Below are positions 1 to 7,392 of a stretch of DNA of 64,000 bases, piece by piece. The DNA comes from UBA4582 sp002389265 (GTDB taxonomy: Bacteria; Pseudomonadota; Gammaproteobacteria; Pseudomonadales; Azotimanducaceae), in contig CALSRT010000005.1 in the NCBI GenBank assembly GCA_943788825.1, forward strand, positions 91,070 through 155,069, in the 5' to 3' direction. The notes under the pieces were generated by a model that was not told the DNA's origin, made no database searches, and saw only the letters and a list, made by a program, of their open reading frames with translations. A program made the position numbers and the translations under genes. Within the stretch, counting starts at the first letter, position 1. Each line of letters starts with the position of its first letter.

Positions 1-552
1 GCCTTTGGGACGACCGGTCGTGCCCGATGTATAGAGCATCTGCCCGCCGATTTCCGGCCCATCGATATTGCCAGCCGCAGCGCTATCAACCAAATCGTTG
101 TAGGCCTGAAAGCCCGACAAGTCACCACCCACTGCCAAGGCAAGTTTCAACTGCGAGTGGTTATCCTGGAGCGCGTCAATGGCTGGCTGAGCACAACGAA
201 TATCCGCGATAAAGGCTTTCGCCTCGCAATTGCCCACAATGTAGGACGCATTATCGCCGGTTAAATGCCAGTTAATCGGCGTCACTCGAAACCCAGCACG
301 CATACAGGCGTAATAGACTTCGAGAAATTCGGGACGATTCACCAACAACATCGCCACCCCGTCGTCCGGCTTCAAGCCGGCGTCGCGAAACACGCGAGCC
401 AGCTGATTTGCGCGAGCATTAAGCTCAGCAAAGGTACGATTACCATAATTCGAAATCACCGCCATCTTGTCGGGCCGTTCCTGCGCATGATAGGCCAGGG
501 TCATGCCCGTTAGAGTCGCTTCAGGCAGTGTCAATTTCACAGCATTTGTCAT
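1..552 (-). CDS. Acyl-CoA synthetase / AMP-dependent ligase, N-terminal part (runs off window)
   Basis: Reading on the minus strand from the ATG at 552, the frame stays open for 184 codons to base 1. The protein begins MTNAVKLTL and reaches the phosphate-binding loop YTSGTTGRPKG exactly at the window edge, which is the A3 core motif of the ANL (acyl-CoA synthetase/luciferase) superfamily. The preceding 170 residues have the usual N-terminal pattern of these ligases, with RPDKMAVISNYG near the start and a PINWHL segment. The family activates a carboxylic acid with ATP and transfers it to CoA in the cytoplasm. The adenylate-binding and C-terminal domains lie outside the window, so substrate class cannot be judged. 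Several beta-oxidation-type genes in the window fit a fatty-acyl or aromatic-acyl substrate. Confidence 0.9.
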   Translation of the reverse strand, partial: MTNAVKLTLPEATLTGMTLAYHAQERPDKMAVISNYGNRTFAELNARANQLARVFRDAGLKPDDGVAMLLVNRPEFLEVYYACMRAGFRVTPINWHLTGDNASYIVGNCEAKAFIADIRCAQPAIDALQDNHSQLKLALAVGGDLSGFQAYNDLVDSAAAGNIDGPEIGGQMLYTSGTTGRPKG

Positions 553-671
553 AGTTCAGGACCCCTTCGCCTTATCACCGGCGTTGATTTATCTTGTCAA
601 GACGACTGAGATTGCATTATCTTCCACCCAAGCGCAAGGGACAGCGATACTGCGTCTAACTCGATGAAGGA

Positions 672-709
672 TGCACATCTAGAGCCGTTAGTGGGCTCGA
701 AGATGTGCA
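672..709. other. Imperfect 38-bp palindrome
   Basis: The arms TGCACATCT (672-680) and AGATGTGCA (701-709) are perfect complements. Inside them GAGCC (682-686) pairs with GGCTC (694-698). The result is a 9-bp stem, a small internal loop, a 5-bp stem and a 7-nt loop. It lies between the divergent acyl-CoA synthetase (start 552) and the small gene at 775. No T tract follows on either strand, so a terminator is unlikely; an operator or a structured leader is possible. Confidence 0.6.
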
Positions 710-774
710 ACAGTTGGCGGGTTGATTGTGGACAACAAACGATGAATTACTGATTGACAATAAGGAGCACAAAC

Positions 775-996
775 ATGCCAGACGCTTACACGCTAGCCAA
801 GCAACACCTGGATACAGGCATTCAAGAAGCCGCAGAAAACAACATAGAACTTAATGCCTACGGCCAGGCATTACTCTGGAAACTCATTGAGCGTTATAAA
901 GAAAACGGCCGCAGCGCCGCTGACATCATCGACGAAATCAAGTACACCCTTGATAACGTCGAAGACGACGGCACTTTTCACGTGTCTAGAAACTAA
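775..996 (+). CDS. Small hypothetical protein, 73 aa
   Basis: The start is the ATG at 775, placed by TAAGGAG at 761-767; an upstream in-frame TTG at 754 lacks a good ribosome-binding site. The 73-residue product is acidic and predicted mostly helical (LLWKLIERYKENG, AADIIDEIKYTLDNVED). It has no signal peptide, membrane segment or cysteine, so it should be cytoplasmic. I do not recognise the family. It stands alone on the plus strand between the divergent acyl-CoA synthetase and the convergent yceI operon, with a strong hairpin at 1033-1083 ending transcription from both sides. Confidence 0.65.
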   Translation: MPDAYTLAKQHLDTGIQEAAENNIELNAYGQALLWKLIERYKENGRSAADIIDEIKYTLDNVEDDGTFHVSRN

Positions 997-1032
997 GGAC
1001 TTAACGTGAAGGACCAGGCAAGCGGAACAACA

Positions 1033-1083
1033 AGGCCTTGGATACTAGCATCCTGCGTGGGTGCTAGTACCCATGCGGGGCCT
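1033..1083. terminator. Long stem-loop between convergent genes
   Basis: GGATACTAGCATCC (1040-1053) pairs with GGGTGCTAGTACCC (1059-1072) around a TGCGT loop, with one mismatch and one wobble. AGGCC (1033-1037) and GGCCT (1079-1083) extend it outward. It touches the stop codon of yceI and follows the small plus-strand gene. There is no strong T run, so it may act as a transcript-end stabiliser or a factor-dependent end rather than a classic intrinsic terminator. Confidence 0.55.
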
Positions 1084-1642
1084 ACTGCCGCACACCTTCG
1101 ATATTCAACTCCATATAGACCTTGTTTTCCGGTGGCATGTTGAAGCCAAAGGCCGTCGTATCAAGAATGGTAGTGCCACTAAAGCCCGCACGATAGCCGC
1201 CCCAAGGATCGTCACCGGCACCGATCATTTGCGCGTCAATGATGATATCCCGGGTTACGCCATGCAGGGTCAGAAGACCATTGACTGTTGCGCCCCCCTC
1301 GCCATCAGCCACAACGGAAGTACTGACAAATTTCGCCGTGGCATATTTTTTCACATCCAGAAAATCTGCGCTGCGAACATGCTTGTCTCGTTCCGCATGA
1401 TGGCTGTCGAGACTTAACGGATCGATATCGACAACAACCTGAGTCGCGGCGATATTCTTCGGGTCGTAACTGAAAGTGCCACTGAATTTATTGAACGAGC
1501 CCGTTAACCAACTGTAGCCAAGATGCTTGTATTTAAAATTGATTGAGGCATGACCACCTTGCGTGTCGATAACGTACTCGGCAGCATTGATCTGCGCGGT
1601 AAATGTCAGCCCTAAGGCTAAGCCCAGCAGGGTTTTCTTCAT
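1082..1642 (-). CDS. yceI: YceI family periplasmic lipid-binding-like protein
   Basis: The 186-aa protein begins with a clear Sec signal peptide (MKKTLLGLALGLTF, cleavage near AQINA-AEY) followed by the YceI beta-barrel. Family hallmarks are YVIDTQGGHASINFKYKHLG near the mature N-terminus, HAERDKHVRSADFLDV in the middle and LTLHGVTRDI before the last strands. YceI proteins have a lipocalin-like fold that binds long isoprenoid or amphipathic ligands in the periplasm. An ATG at 1651 is possible, but GAGG would then touch the start codon; the ATG at 1642 has correct spacing and sits one base after the cytochrome b561 stop. The b561-yceI pairing is widespread and suggests a shared redox or quinone-related role. 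Confidence 0.93.
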   Translation of the reverse strand: MKKTLLGLALGLTFTAQINAAEYVIDTQGGHASINFKYKHLGYSWLTGSFNKFSGTFSYDPKNIAATQVVVDIDPLSLDSHHAERDKHVRSADFLDVKKYATAKFVSTSVVADGEGGATVNGLLTLHGVTRDIIIDAQMIGAGDDPWGGYRAGFSGTTILDTTAFGFNMPPENKVYMELNIEGVRQ

Positions 1643-1643
1643 C

Positions 1644-2237
1644 TTATTCATCCTCGGTAGGGTTTACATTTTTGGTATTAGGCACCTTGCGCCCTAACAT
1701 TTTGCTGAGTGTACCATCCCTGTCGATGAACTCATGCTTGAGCGCAGCCAGACTATGCAAACAGGCACCACCGATAATGCATATGGCCAGGTACCAGTGG
1801 ATTTCACCTGCCAAGTCCTCTTGGTTATCGAGGCCGGTCAGACTCGCGGGAATTGTAAACCAGTCAAACACGGCCACACCCCGCCCATCCGCCGTGGTGA
1901 TCAGATAACCACTGAGCCCCAACAATGGAATCAAGACATAAAAAGCCCAATGCAACGTCGATGCCAGCCTGGTCTGCAATCGATCACCCGACATGACTGG
2001 CTGAACGCTGGCCCAACGCCAACCCAGACGCGCCAGCCACATTAGCATCATCACGACACCCAAACTGCGATGCAAGTTAGGCCCCCGTTGATACCAGGCA
2101 TCATAGTAATCCAGGTCAACCATCCACCAACCCAGGCAAAACATCCCCGTGATACCGATTGCCATGGACCAGTGCAAGATCATCGTCACCCATCCATATC
2201 GCAGCGGTGTATTGTTAAGTGGGCCTAGTTGAAACAC
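1644..2237 (-). CDS. Cytochrome b561 family protein
   Basis: This 197-aa protein has four hydrophobic segments and the histidines expected for two b-type hemes: ILHW near residue 21, PNLHR near 52, TLHW near 93 and EIHW plus CLHS near 145-160. The family (CybB/YodB type) moves electrons across or within the inner membrane, often between quinol and periplasmic acceptors. The start is a GTG at 2237 with GAGG five bases upstream. It lies 12 bp after the SRAP gene and one base before yceI, so the three are probably co-transcribed. The physiological electron donor cannot be told from sequence. Confidence 0.92.
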   Translation of the reverse strand: MFQLGPLNNTPLRYGWVTMILHWSMAIGITGMFCLGWWMVDLDYYDAWYQRGPNLHRSLGVVMMLMWLARLGWRWASVQPVMSGDRLQTRLASTLHWAFYVLIPLLGLSGYLITTADGRGVAVFDWFTIPASLTGLDNQEDLAGEIHWYLAICIIGGACLHSLAALKHEFIDRDGTLSKMLGRKVPNTKNVNPTEDE

Positions 2238-2249
2238 GTTACCTCGCCA

Positions 2250-2942
2250 TTAATCTAAGGCAATCCGCACGCTTGGACCCGTGGGTTCAACGCAGCGACT
2301 ATCCTTGTGTCGGGCATTATTGACATAGGACGAGACTGGGGTGATCTTGAGCGGTACCCGCAGCGTCGGCGCCAGCAAAGCCGCCAAAGATTCAGTGGCC
2401 GTTTCCACTGCAAGCCACTGGGTAATCTCAGCCCGATTCAGGTGCACAGGAATTCGCCGATGTAAGGCTTGCATGGATTGGGGGGCTTCCGCCGTCACAA
2501 TCGTACAACTGTAGACCACCCGCTCATCTTTTTCCCAGCGATCCCACAGACCCGCCAGGGCTAGCCCCTTATCGGCATCCGCCTCGACATAATAAGGCAC
2601 CTTAACACTTTGCTCTGTGCGCCATTCGTAATAGCCAGATACCGGAACGATACAACGTCTGGACTTGAACGAGTCTCGAAATGCGCGACTGGTCGCCAGA
2701 GTTTCAGATTTAGCATTAAACATGCTGTATTTTGTACTGGGCTCTGGCGCCCAATGCGGTACTAGCCACCAGCGCATGGATGCCAGACACCGACGATCAG
2801 CCTCGGTATAAACAACCTGAACCTGCTCCGTCGGTGCAATGTTGTATTCGGTGGACAGATGCGGCACCGGGGTATCACTGTCCAGAATCTCCATAATGAA
2901 CTGAGTGAGTGGTGCGCTGACCACATTGAACCGACCACACAT
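2250..2942 (-). CDS. SRAP (HMCES/YedK) abasic-site DNA-protein crosslinking protein
   Basis: The start is set at 2942 so that the protein begins MCGRFN: in this family the initiator Met is removed and Cys2 becomes the catalytic residue that traps abasic sites in single-stranded DNA. Upstream in-frame codons would bury this Cys. Other conserved elements are NIAPTEQ (about residue 35), WWLVPHW, FNAKSETL, the active-site glutamate in SGYYEW, and the histidine in ALHRRIPV. Length (230 aa) is typical. It lies 69 bp downstream of the aldo/keto reductase and 12 bp before cytochrome b561. The presence of all catalytic residues suggests a functional protein. Confidence 0.94.
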   Translation of the reverse strand: MCGRFNVVSAPLTQFIMEILDSDTPVPHLSTEYNIAPTEQVQVVYTEADRRCLASMRWWLVPHWAPEPSTKYSMFNAKSETLATSRAFRDSFKSRRCIVPVSGYYEWRTEQSVKVPYYVEADADKGLALAGLWDRWEKDERVVYSCTIVTAEAPQSMQALHRRIPVHLNRAEITQWLAVETATESLAALLAPTLRVPLKITPVSSYVNNARHKDSRCVEPTGPSVRIALD

Positions 2943-3011
2943 ATCGCTCTCCTGCAGGTGAATCCTTGCCTGCACCCTAGGACCCAAGGGCCCGAGTACT
3001 CGGGACTCAAG

Positions 3012-3956
3012 TTAGCGAGTTGACAGCTCGTTCACCTCGGCCATTTCAGCATCGCTAAGGCGCCAGGTAGCAGCCGCCGCATTCTGCTCGACTTGCCTAA
3101 CACTTGTGGCACCGGCAATCACGCTGGAGATGTAGGGCTTGGTTGCCAACCAGCTCATGGCAAGTTCAAGCAGGGTTCGGTCATGGGCTTGTGCAAACGC
3201 AGTGAGTTTATCGACAATAGCAAAATTCTGCTCTGACAAAGCCGCCGCCCCACGTTCGCCCCAGGCCGCTAGCCGAGTACCTTGGGGGGCTGCCTCACCG
3301 CGCTGATATTTGCCCGTCAGCAAACCGCTGGCGAGGGGGAAGTACGGTAAAATGCCGATTCCGAAATGCTGGGCGGCAGGCACCACATCCTTCTCGATTC
3401 GTCGATCAATCAGGCTGTAGTGATTCTGGGCGGTGACAAACGGATTTAATCCATGATGGCGGGCAGTCCAGTGGGCGTCAGTCAGTTGCCAGCCATTGAA
3501 ATTCGAGTGGCCGATATAACGCACTTTGCCGCTGCGAACTAGATCATCCAGGGCCCGCAAGGTCTCCTCGATAGGTGTTTGATCATCAGGCACATGTTGC
3601 TGGTACAGATCGATATAGTCAGTACCCAGACGCTTCAAGCTGGCATCCACCGCATTCATGATATAGCGCCGTGATGCACCGCGCATCAAGTCCCCCGCCC
3701 CCATGGGATTCGCAAATTTACTGGCAATGATCACACTCGAACGATCTTTGCCCTTGATGGCTTGGCCCAGGTATTCCTCTGACAAACCATTCGGCCCATA
3801 AATATCTGCACTATCGAAAAAATTGACGCCGGCGTCCAGGGCTGCATCTACCACCGCCGCCGTCGCCACCGCATCACACCGACGGCCAAAATTATTACAA
3901 CCGATTCCGACGATCGACACCTTTAGCCCAGTGTTACCCAGATTACGATATTCCAT
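3012..3956 (-). CDS. Aldo/keto reductase
   Basis: A 314-aa TIM-barrel oxidoreductase of the AKR superfamily, closest in style to the voltage-gated channel beta-subunit/YajO-like groups. The catalytic tetrad is visible: Asp and Tyr in FFDSADIYG (about residues 47-55), Lys in IIASKF (about 81) and His in YIDLYQQHVPD (about 120). The NADPH-binding end has AGATSVRQVEQN (about 280). Such enzymes reduce aldehydes and ketones in the cytoplasm. It is the first gene of the minus-strand run and divergent from the carbamoyltransferase; the 195-bp gap holds both promoters. Substrate is unknown. Confidence 0.93.
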   Translation of the reverse strand: MEYRNLGNTGLKVSIVGIGCNNFGRRCDAVATAAVVDAALDAGVNFFDSADIYGPNGLSEEYLGQAIKGKDRSSVIIASKFANPMGAGDLMRGASRRYIMNAVDASLKRLGTDYIDLYQQHVPDDQTPIEETLRALDDLVRSGKVRYIGHSNFNGWQLTDAHWTARHHGLNPFVTAQNHYSLIDRRIEKDVVPAAQHFGIGILPYFPLASGLLTGKYQRGEAAPQGTRLAAWGERGAAALSEQNFAIVDKLTAFAQAHDRTLLELAMSWLATKPYISSVIAGATSVRQVEQNAAAATWRLSDAEMAEVNELSTR

Positions 3957-4104
3957 AGATTTCTCTCTTATATTGCAATGACCAATGATGGTGCAACGGT
4001 GAGTCGATATGTGTGCGCAAAATTAGCAAAAATTAGTCCTAGCTGATACTTGTAATAACACAAATGATCGGTTAATTTTCTGATCTCGCGTGACGAACTC
4101 CATC

Positions 4105-4134
4105 AAAAGTCCAGATTTCTGGGCTTTTTTTTTT
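4105..4134 (+). terminator. Terminator-like hairpin in the leader of the carbamoyltransferase (possible attenuator)
   Basis: AAAAGTCCAG (4105-4114) pairs with CTGGGCTTTT (4119-4128, one G-U pair) around ATTT, and the pairing runs into ten T residues (4125-4134). This is a good intrinsic terminator, but the gene upstream is divergent, so no plus-strand gene ends here. It lies 18 bp before the ATG at 4152, in the 5' leader, as an attenuator would. Confidence 0.7.
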
Positions 4135-4151
4135 GGGAAAAATGAACAGAC

Positions 4152-5090
4152 ATGAGACATCTACCGAACCTACAGTGCTTGGACAGCGCGGAAATCCGGG
4201 CGATATTATCCAAAGCCGCCGAGATCAAGGCTGACCCCGCACGTTATGACCGGCTGTTGCATCGCAAGTCAATGGCCATGCTATTTCAGAAGACCAGCAC
4301 TCGTACCCGGGTTTCCTTTGAAGTCGCGATGACTGAACTGGGCGGTCACGCGATTTTTATTGATTGGGCGACGTCGAATTTTGTCCTGTCAGGCATCGAA
4401 CACGAGACCGCCTACTTATCACGAAATGTCAGCTGCATCATGGCGCGCCTGTATCACCATAGTGACCTGCAAAAAATTATAAGTGCCAGTCTGGTACCGG
4501 TCATCAATGGCTGCGATGAGTTATATCATCCTTGTCAGGCCCTGACAGACGTGCTCACCATGCAGGAGCATTATGCTGGCGATCTGCAAGACGCCCATTT
4601 GGCCTTTATTGGTGTCCAGAACAATGTGTCCAATTCACTGATCACCATCTGCGATAAGCTCGGCATCACCATGACCATCGCAACCCCAGGACTGGATAGC
4701 GATGCCGCCAGCGCCGACTCCACTGTCAACCAGATTCTGCAGACCTCTGATCGCATTAACCACACAACGGATCCTCGCGAAGCCGTGCAAAATGCCGACT
4801 TTGTTTACACCGACACTTGGATTGACATGCAGTATTTTAATAATCCTGCGCACACGAAAGAGAACGAAGCCAAACTCGCCTTGATGAAGCCCTACCAGTT
4901 GAACTCAGCACTACTCGACGGCATCGACTGCAAGATCATGCACGACATGCCGATTCATGATGGCTTCGAGATCACCGCTGAACTAACGCGTGACCCACGC
5001 GCGATCATGTACGAACAGGCCGCCAATCGCCTGCACGCCCAAAAAGGCTTGCTCTGGTGGCTCTACAACGAAGCTGGAAATCTGAGTTAA
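4152..5090 (+). CDS. Ornithine carbamoyltransferase-family protein with atypical substrate motif
   Basis: A 312-aa aspartate/ornithine transcarbamoylase-fold enzyme. The carbamoyl-phosphate loop KTSTRTRVSFE (about residues 47-57) and the HPCQALTD motif (about 127-134) are intact. The two regions that contact the amino substrate are unusual: SGIEHETAYLSR (about 80) replaces the usual E-S-x-x-D-T pattern, and HDMPIHDGFEI (about 264) stands where ornithine transcarbamoylases have HCLP, so the substrate-contacting Cys is Asp. It may be a diverged ArgF or act on another amine or amino acid. It is preceded by a terminator-like leader hairpin and has no arginine genes beside it. No ribosome-binding site of note is visible. 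Confidence 0.88.
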   Translation: MRHLPNLQCLDSAEIRAILSKAAEIKADPARYDRLLHRKSMAMLFQKTSTRTRVSFEVAMTELGGHAIFIDWATSNFVLSGIEHETAYLSRNVSCIMARLYHHSDLQKIISASLVPVINGCDELYHPCQALTDVLTMQEHYAGDLQDAHLAFIGVQNNVSNSLITICDKLGITMTIATPGLDSDAASADSTVNQILQTSDRINHTTDPREAVQNADFVYTDTWIDMQYFNNPAHTKENEAKLALMKPYQLNSALLDGIDCKIMHDMPIHDGFEITAELTRDPRAIMYEQAANRLHAQKGLLWWLYNEAGNLS

Positions 5091-5116
5091 CGCGCACCTA
5101 GGCGGCGCACACCGGC

Positions 5117-6343
5117 TCAGGCTTCTCCGGTCTCATGGCGTAATCGATCCGCGAGCAACTCGACCCAATGCACCACAGGCACATCAGTGCCTGACTGCAG
5201 GTGCAGATGACAGCCTATATTGGCCGTGGCGATATATTCAGCCTCCTGCGCCACGAGACTGGTGACTTTGTTTGCCAGCAAGCCCTGGGAAATGTCTGGC
5301 TGTAAAATCGAATAGGTTCCCGCCGAACCACAGCACAAGTGAGCATCCTGGACCGCGGTGAGTTCAAACCCGGAAGCCTGTAAAATGCCCTCGACCACAC
5401 CAGTGATTTTCTGTCCATGCTGCAAAGTACAGGGCGAATGAAAGGCAACCCGTGCCGGTTCACAGTCAAACGTGTAGGTGGCTAACAGCTCACTGACATC
5501 AACCAACTTGGCAACAATCTGTTCGGCTTTACGACAATACTCCCCATCCTCATGGAGAATCTCAGGATAGTCCTTGATCGTCACTCCACAGCCACTGGCG
5601 GTGGAAACAATGGCATCCACCTGGTTAAGACGCGGATAAATCTGATCTATCAGATGACACATGCGCTGGCGCGCGGTGGCGTGGGCCGCCAAATGGTAAT
5701 CCAAAGATCCACAGCAGGATTCAGCCGCCAACATTTCAACGCCGATATTTTGAGTCGCCAGCAATTTCGCTAACCCTTGATTGACCTGCGGCGTTGCTAT
5801 TTTTTGTACACATCCCTGCAGCACGAGCACACTGCCCGCAGGCGTTGTCAGGGCCGGGACGGAATAGGTTTTTCTCGACAGGTACGGCATGTGACGGGCA
5901 AGCGCTGCCGGCATTAAGGGTCTAACATATTGACCGAGGCGCAGCATTGGACCAAACAGTGCCGCTTTAGGTACGACGAATCGCAGAGCCCCAATCACCA
6001 ACCTTCGAATCACGTTCGGCTTAATCGACTTCTCCGTCACCAGGCCCTTACCGATATCCAGCAAGCGGCCATAACGCACGCCCGATGGACAGGTAGTTTC
6101 ACAAGCTCGACAGGTCAGGCAGCGATCGAGATGATCCACTGACTTGGCCGAGATCGCGTTATCTTCCAGCAGATTTTTGATCAGATAGATTCTGCCCCGT
6201 GGCCCATCCAGTTCATCGCCTAACAACTGATAAGTTGGACACGTCGCCGTACAGAATCCACAGTGGACACAACTACGTAAAATCTCGTCTGCTTCTGTGA
6301 TTTCAGGTCTTCCGACGAGGTCAGGATGAATGTGAGTCTGCAT
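5117..6343 (-). CDS. glcF: Glycolate oxidase iron-sulfur subunit GlcF
   Basis: A 408-aa cytoplasmic, membrane-associated Fe-S protein. Two 4Fe-4S ferredoxin motifs lie at the N-terminus: CVHCGFCTATCPTY (about residues 26-39) and CLTCRACETTCPSGV (about 76-90). Two CCG domains follow, with ESCCGSLDYH (about 210) and LCCGSAGTYS (about 338). GlcF accepts electrons from the flavin subunits GlcD and GlcE during oxidation of glycolate or D-lactate to the keto acid and passes them to the respiratory chain. The ATG overlaps the glcE stop as TAATG, so translation is probably coupled. It is last in the operon glcD-glcE-glcF. Confidence 0.95.
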   Translation of the reverse strand: MQTHIHPDLVGRPEITEADEILRSCVHCGFCTATCPTYQLLGDELDGPRGRIYLIKNLLEDNAISAKSVDHLDRCLTCRACETTCPSGVRYGRLLDIGKGLVTEKSIKPNVIRRLVIGALRFVVPKAALFGPMLRLGQYVRPLMPAALARHMPYLSRKTYSVPALTTPAGSVLVLQGCVQKIATPQVNQGLAKLLATQNIGVEMLAAESCCGSLDYHLAAHATARQRMCHLIDQIYPRLNQVDAIVSTASGCGVTIKDYPEILHEDGEYCRKAEQIVAKLVDVSELLATYTFDCEPARVAFHSPCTLQHGQKITGVVEGILQASGFELTAVQDAHLCCGSAGTYSILQPDISQGLLANKVTSLVAQEAEYIATANIGCHLHLQSGTDVPVVHWVELLADRLRHETGEA

Positions 6344-7392
6344 TAAATTTCCTGGTAAAGCCGACCCGGATTAAAAATCCCCTGTGGGTCAAACTGGTGT
6401 TTCAATCTTTTGTGAATCCCCCCAACAACGGCAGACAGCGGCTGAAATCGCTGAGTCTGATCATCCGCTGGTGCTCGAAACAGGGTGGCATGACCTTCGC
6501 CCAGCGCCGACCGCGGGTCAAAGCCAGGATCCAGCAACCAACGCTGGGCACCAGACCACTCTAGCAGACTACTCTGGGTAAGCATGGCTTGCGAACCCGG
6601 TGACACCGAGATTCGCCAGACAGTTTTTGCCGCTGCAAACGCGTCAAGTTGCTGATCTCGAATTTGAGACCAGATGCCAGCGGCGACCACATCACCACCT
6701 ATCGTTTGCCGAGCATCCTCAACACCCGCGTTTGATCCAGAAAAACGCAGATAACTATGACCCTCGAACCAGGCCGACGCCGAACAGGGCAGCGGCGTAC
6801 GACTCAGCTGCAGGAACCGTTCATGGGCTTGTTCCAACGTTTCGCTGCGGACCACAGTGACCTCCGCTTCTGGTAGCGGTAAGACTTTAAAGCTAACGTC
6901 AGTGATCAGCCCTAAGGTACCAAAGCTACCGGTCATCAGGCGTGACACATCGTAACCAGCCACGTTTTTCATCACTTGCCCGCCAAACTTCAACGCCTCA
7001 CCGGCGCCGTTGATCACGCCAACGCCCAGCACTAAGTCCCGCACGGCACCATAAGCAACTCGGCCCGGCCCGGACACCCCAGCTGCTATGGCACCACCAA
7101 TGGTACCGGCGCCACCAAAGGTGGGTGGATCACAGGGCCAAAACTGGCGTTGCTCGGCGAGCACAGCCTTGACCGTCGCCAGCGGCGTTCCAGACCGAAC
7201 AGTCATCACGAGTTCTGTGGGCGAATAATCAATAATACCTTGGTGGCTCTGCGTAGTAATGTCCTCATCGAAAGCGCCCACTGCACCGAGAAAATCTTTA
7301 CTGCCGGCACCGCGAATGCGCAACCGCTTGCCCTGCGCCAGCGCGCCTTTGATCTGCTCTTGCCAATGTTGTATTGCGCTGTCGACGGCCAC
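6343..7392 (-). CDS. glcE: Glycolate oxidase FAD-binding subunit GlcE
   Basis: A 349-aa flavoprotein of the PCMH/VAO type with only the FAD-binding half strongly conserved, as expected for GlcE. The FAD-contacting region includes GGAGTIGGAIAAGVSGPGR (about residues 93-111), YGAVRDLVLG and KNVAGYDVSRLMTGSFGTLG (about 143-162). Together with GlcD and GlcF it forms glycolate dehydrogenase at the inner membrane. The start is a GTG that overlaps the glcD stop (TAGTG). Glycolate is a major photosynthesis product in seawater, so this operon suits an organism living with phytoplankton; that link is inference. Confidence 0.94.
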   Translation of the reverse strand: MAVDSAIQHWQEQIKGALAQGKRLRIRGAGSKDFLGAVGAFDEDITTQSHQGIIDYSPTELVMTVRSGTPLATVKAVLAEQRQFWPCDPPTFGGAGTIGGAIAAGVSGPGRVAYGAVRDLVLGVGVINGAGEALKFGGQVMKNVAGYDVSRLMTGSFGTLGLITDVSFKVLPLPEAEVTVVRSETLEQAHERFLQLSRTPLPCSASAWFEGHSYLRFSGSNAGVEDARQTIGGDVVAAGIWSQIRDQQLDAFAAAKTVWRISVSPGSQAMLTQSSLLEWSGAQRWLLDPGFDPRSALGEGHATLFRAPADDQTQRFQPLSAVVGGIHKRLKHQFDPQGIFNPGRLYQEI

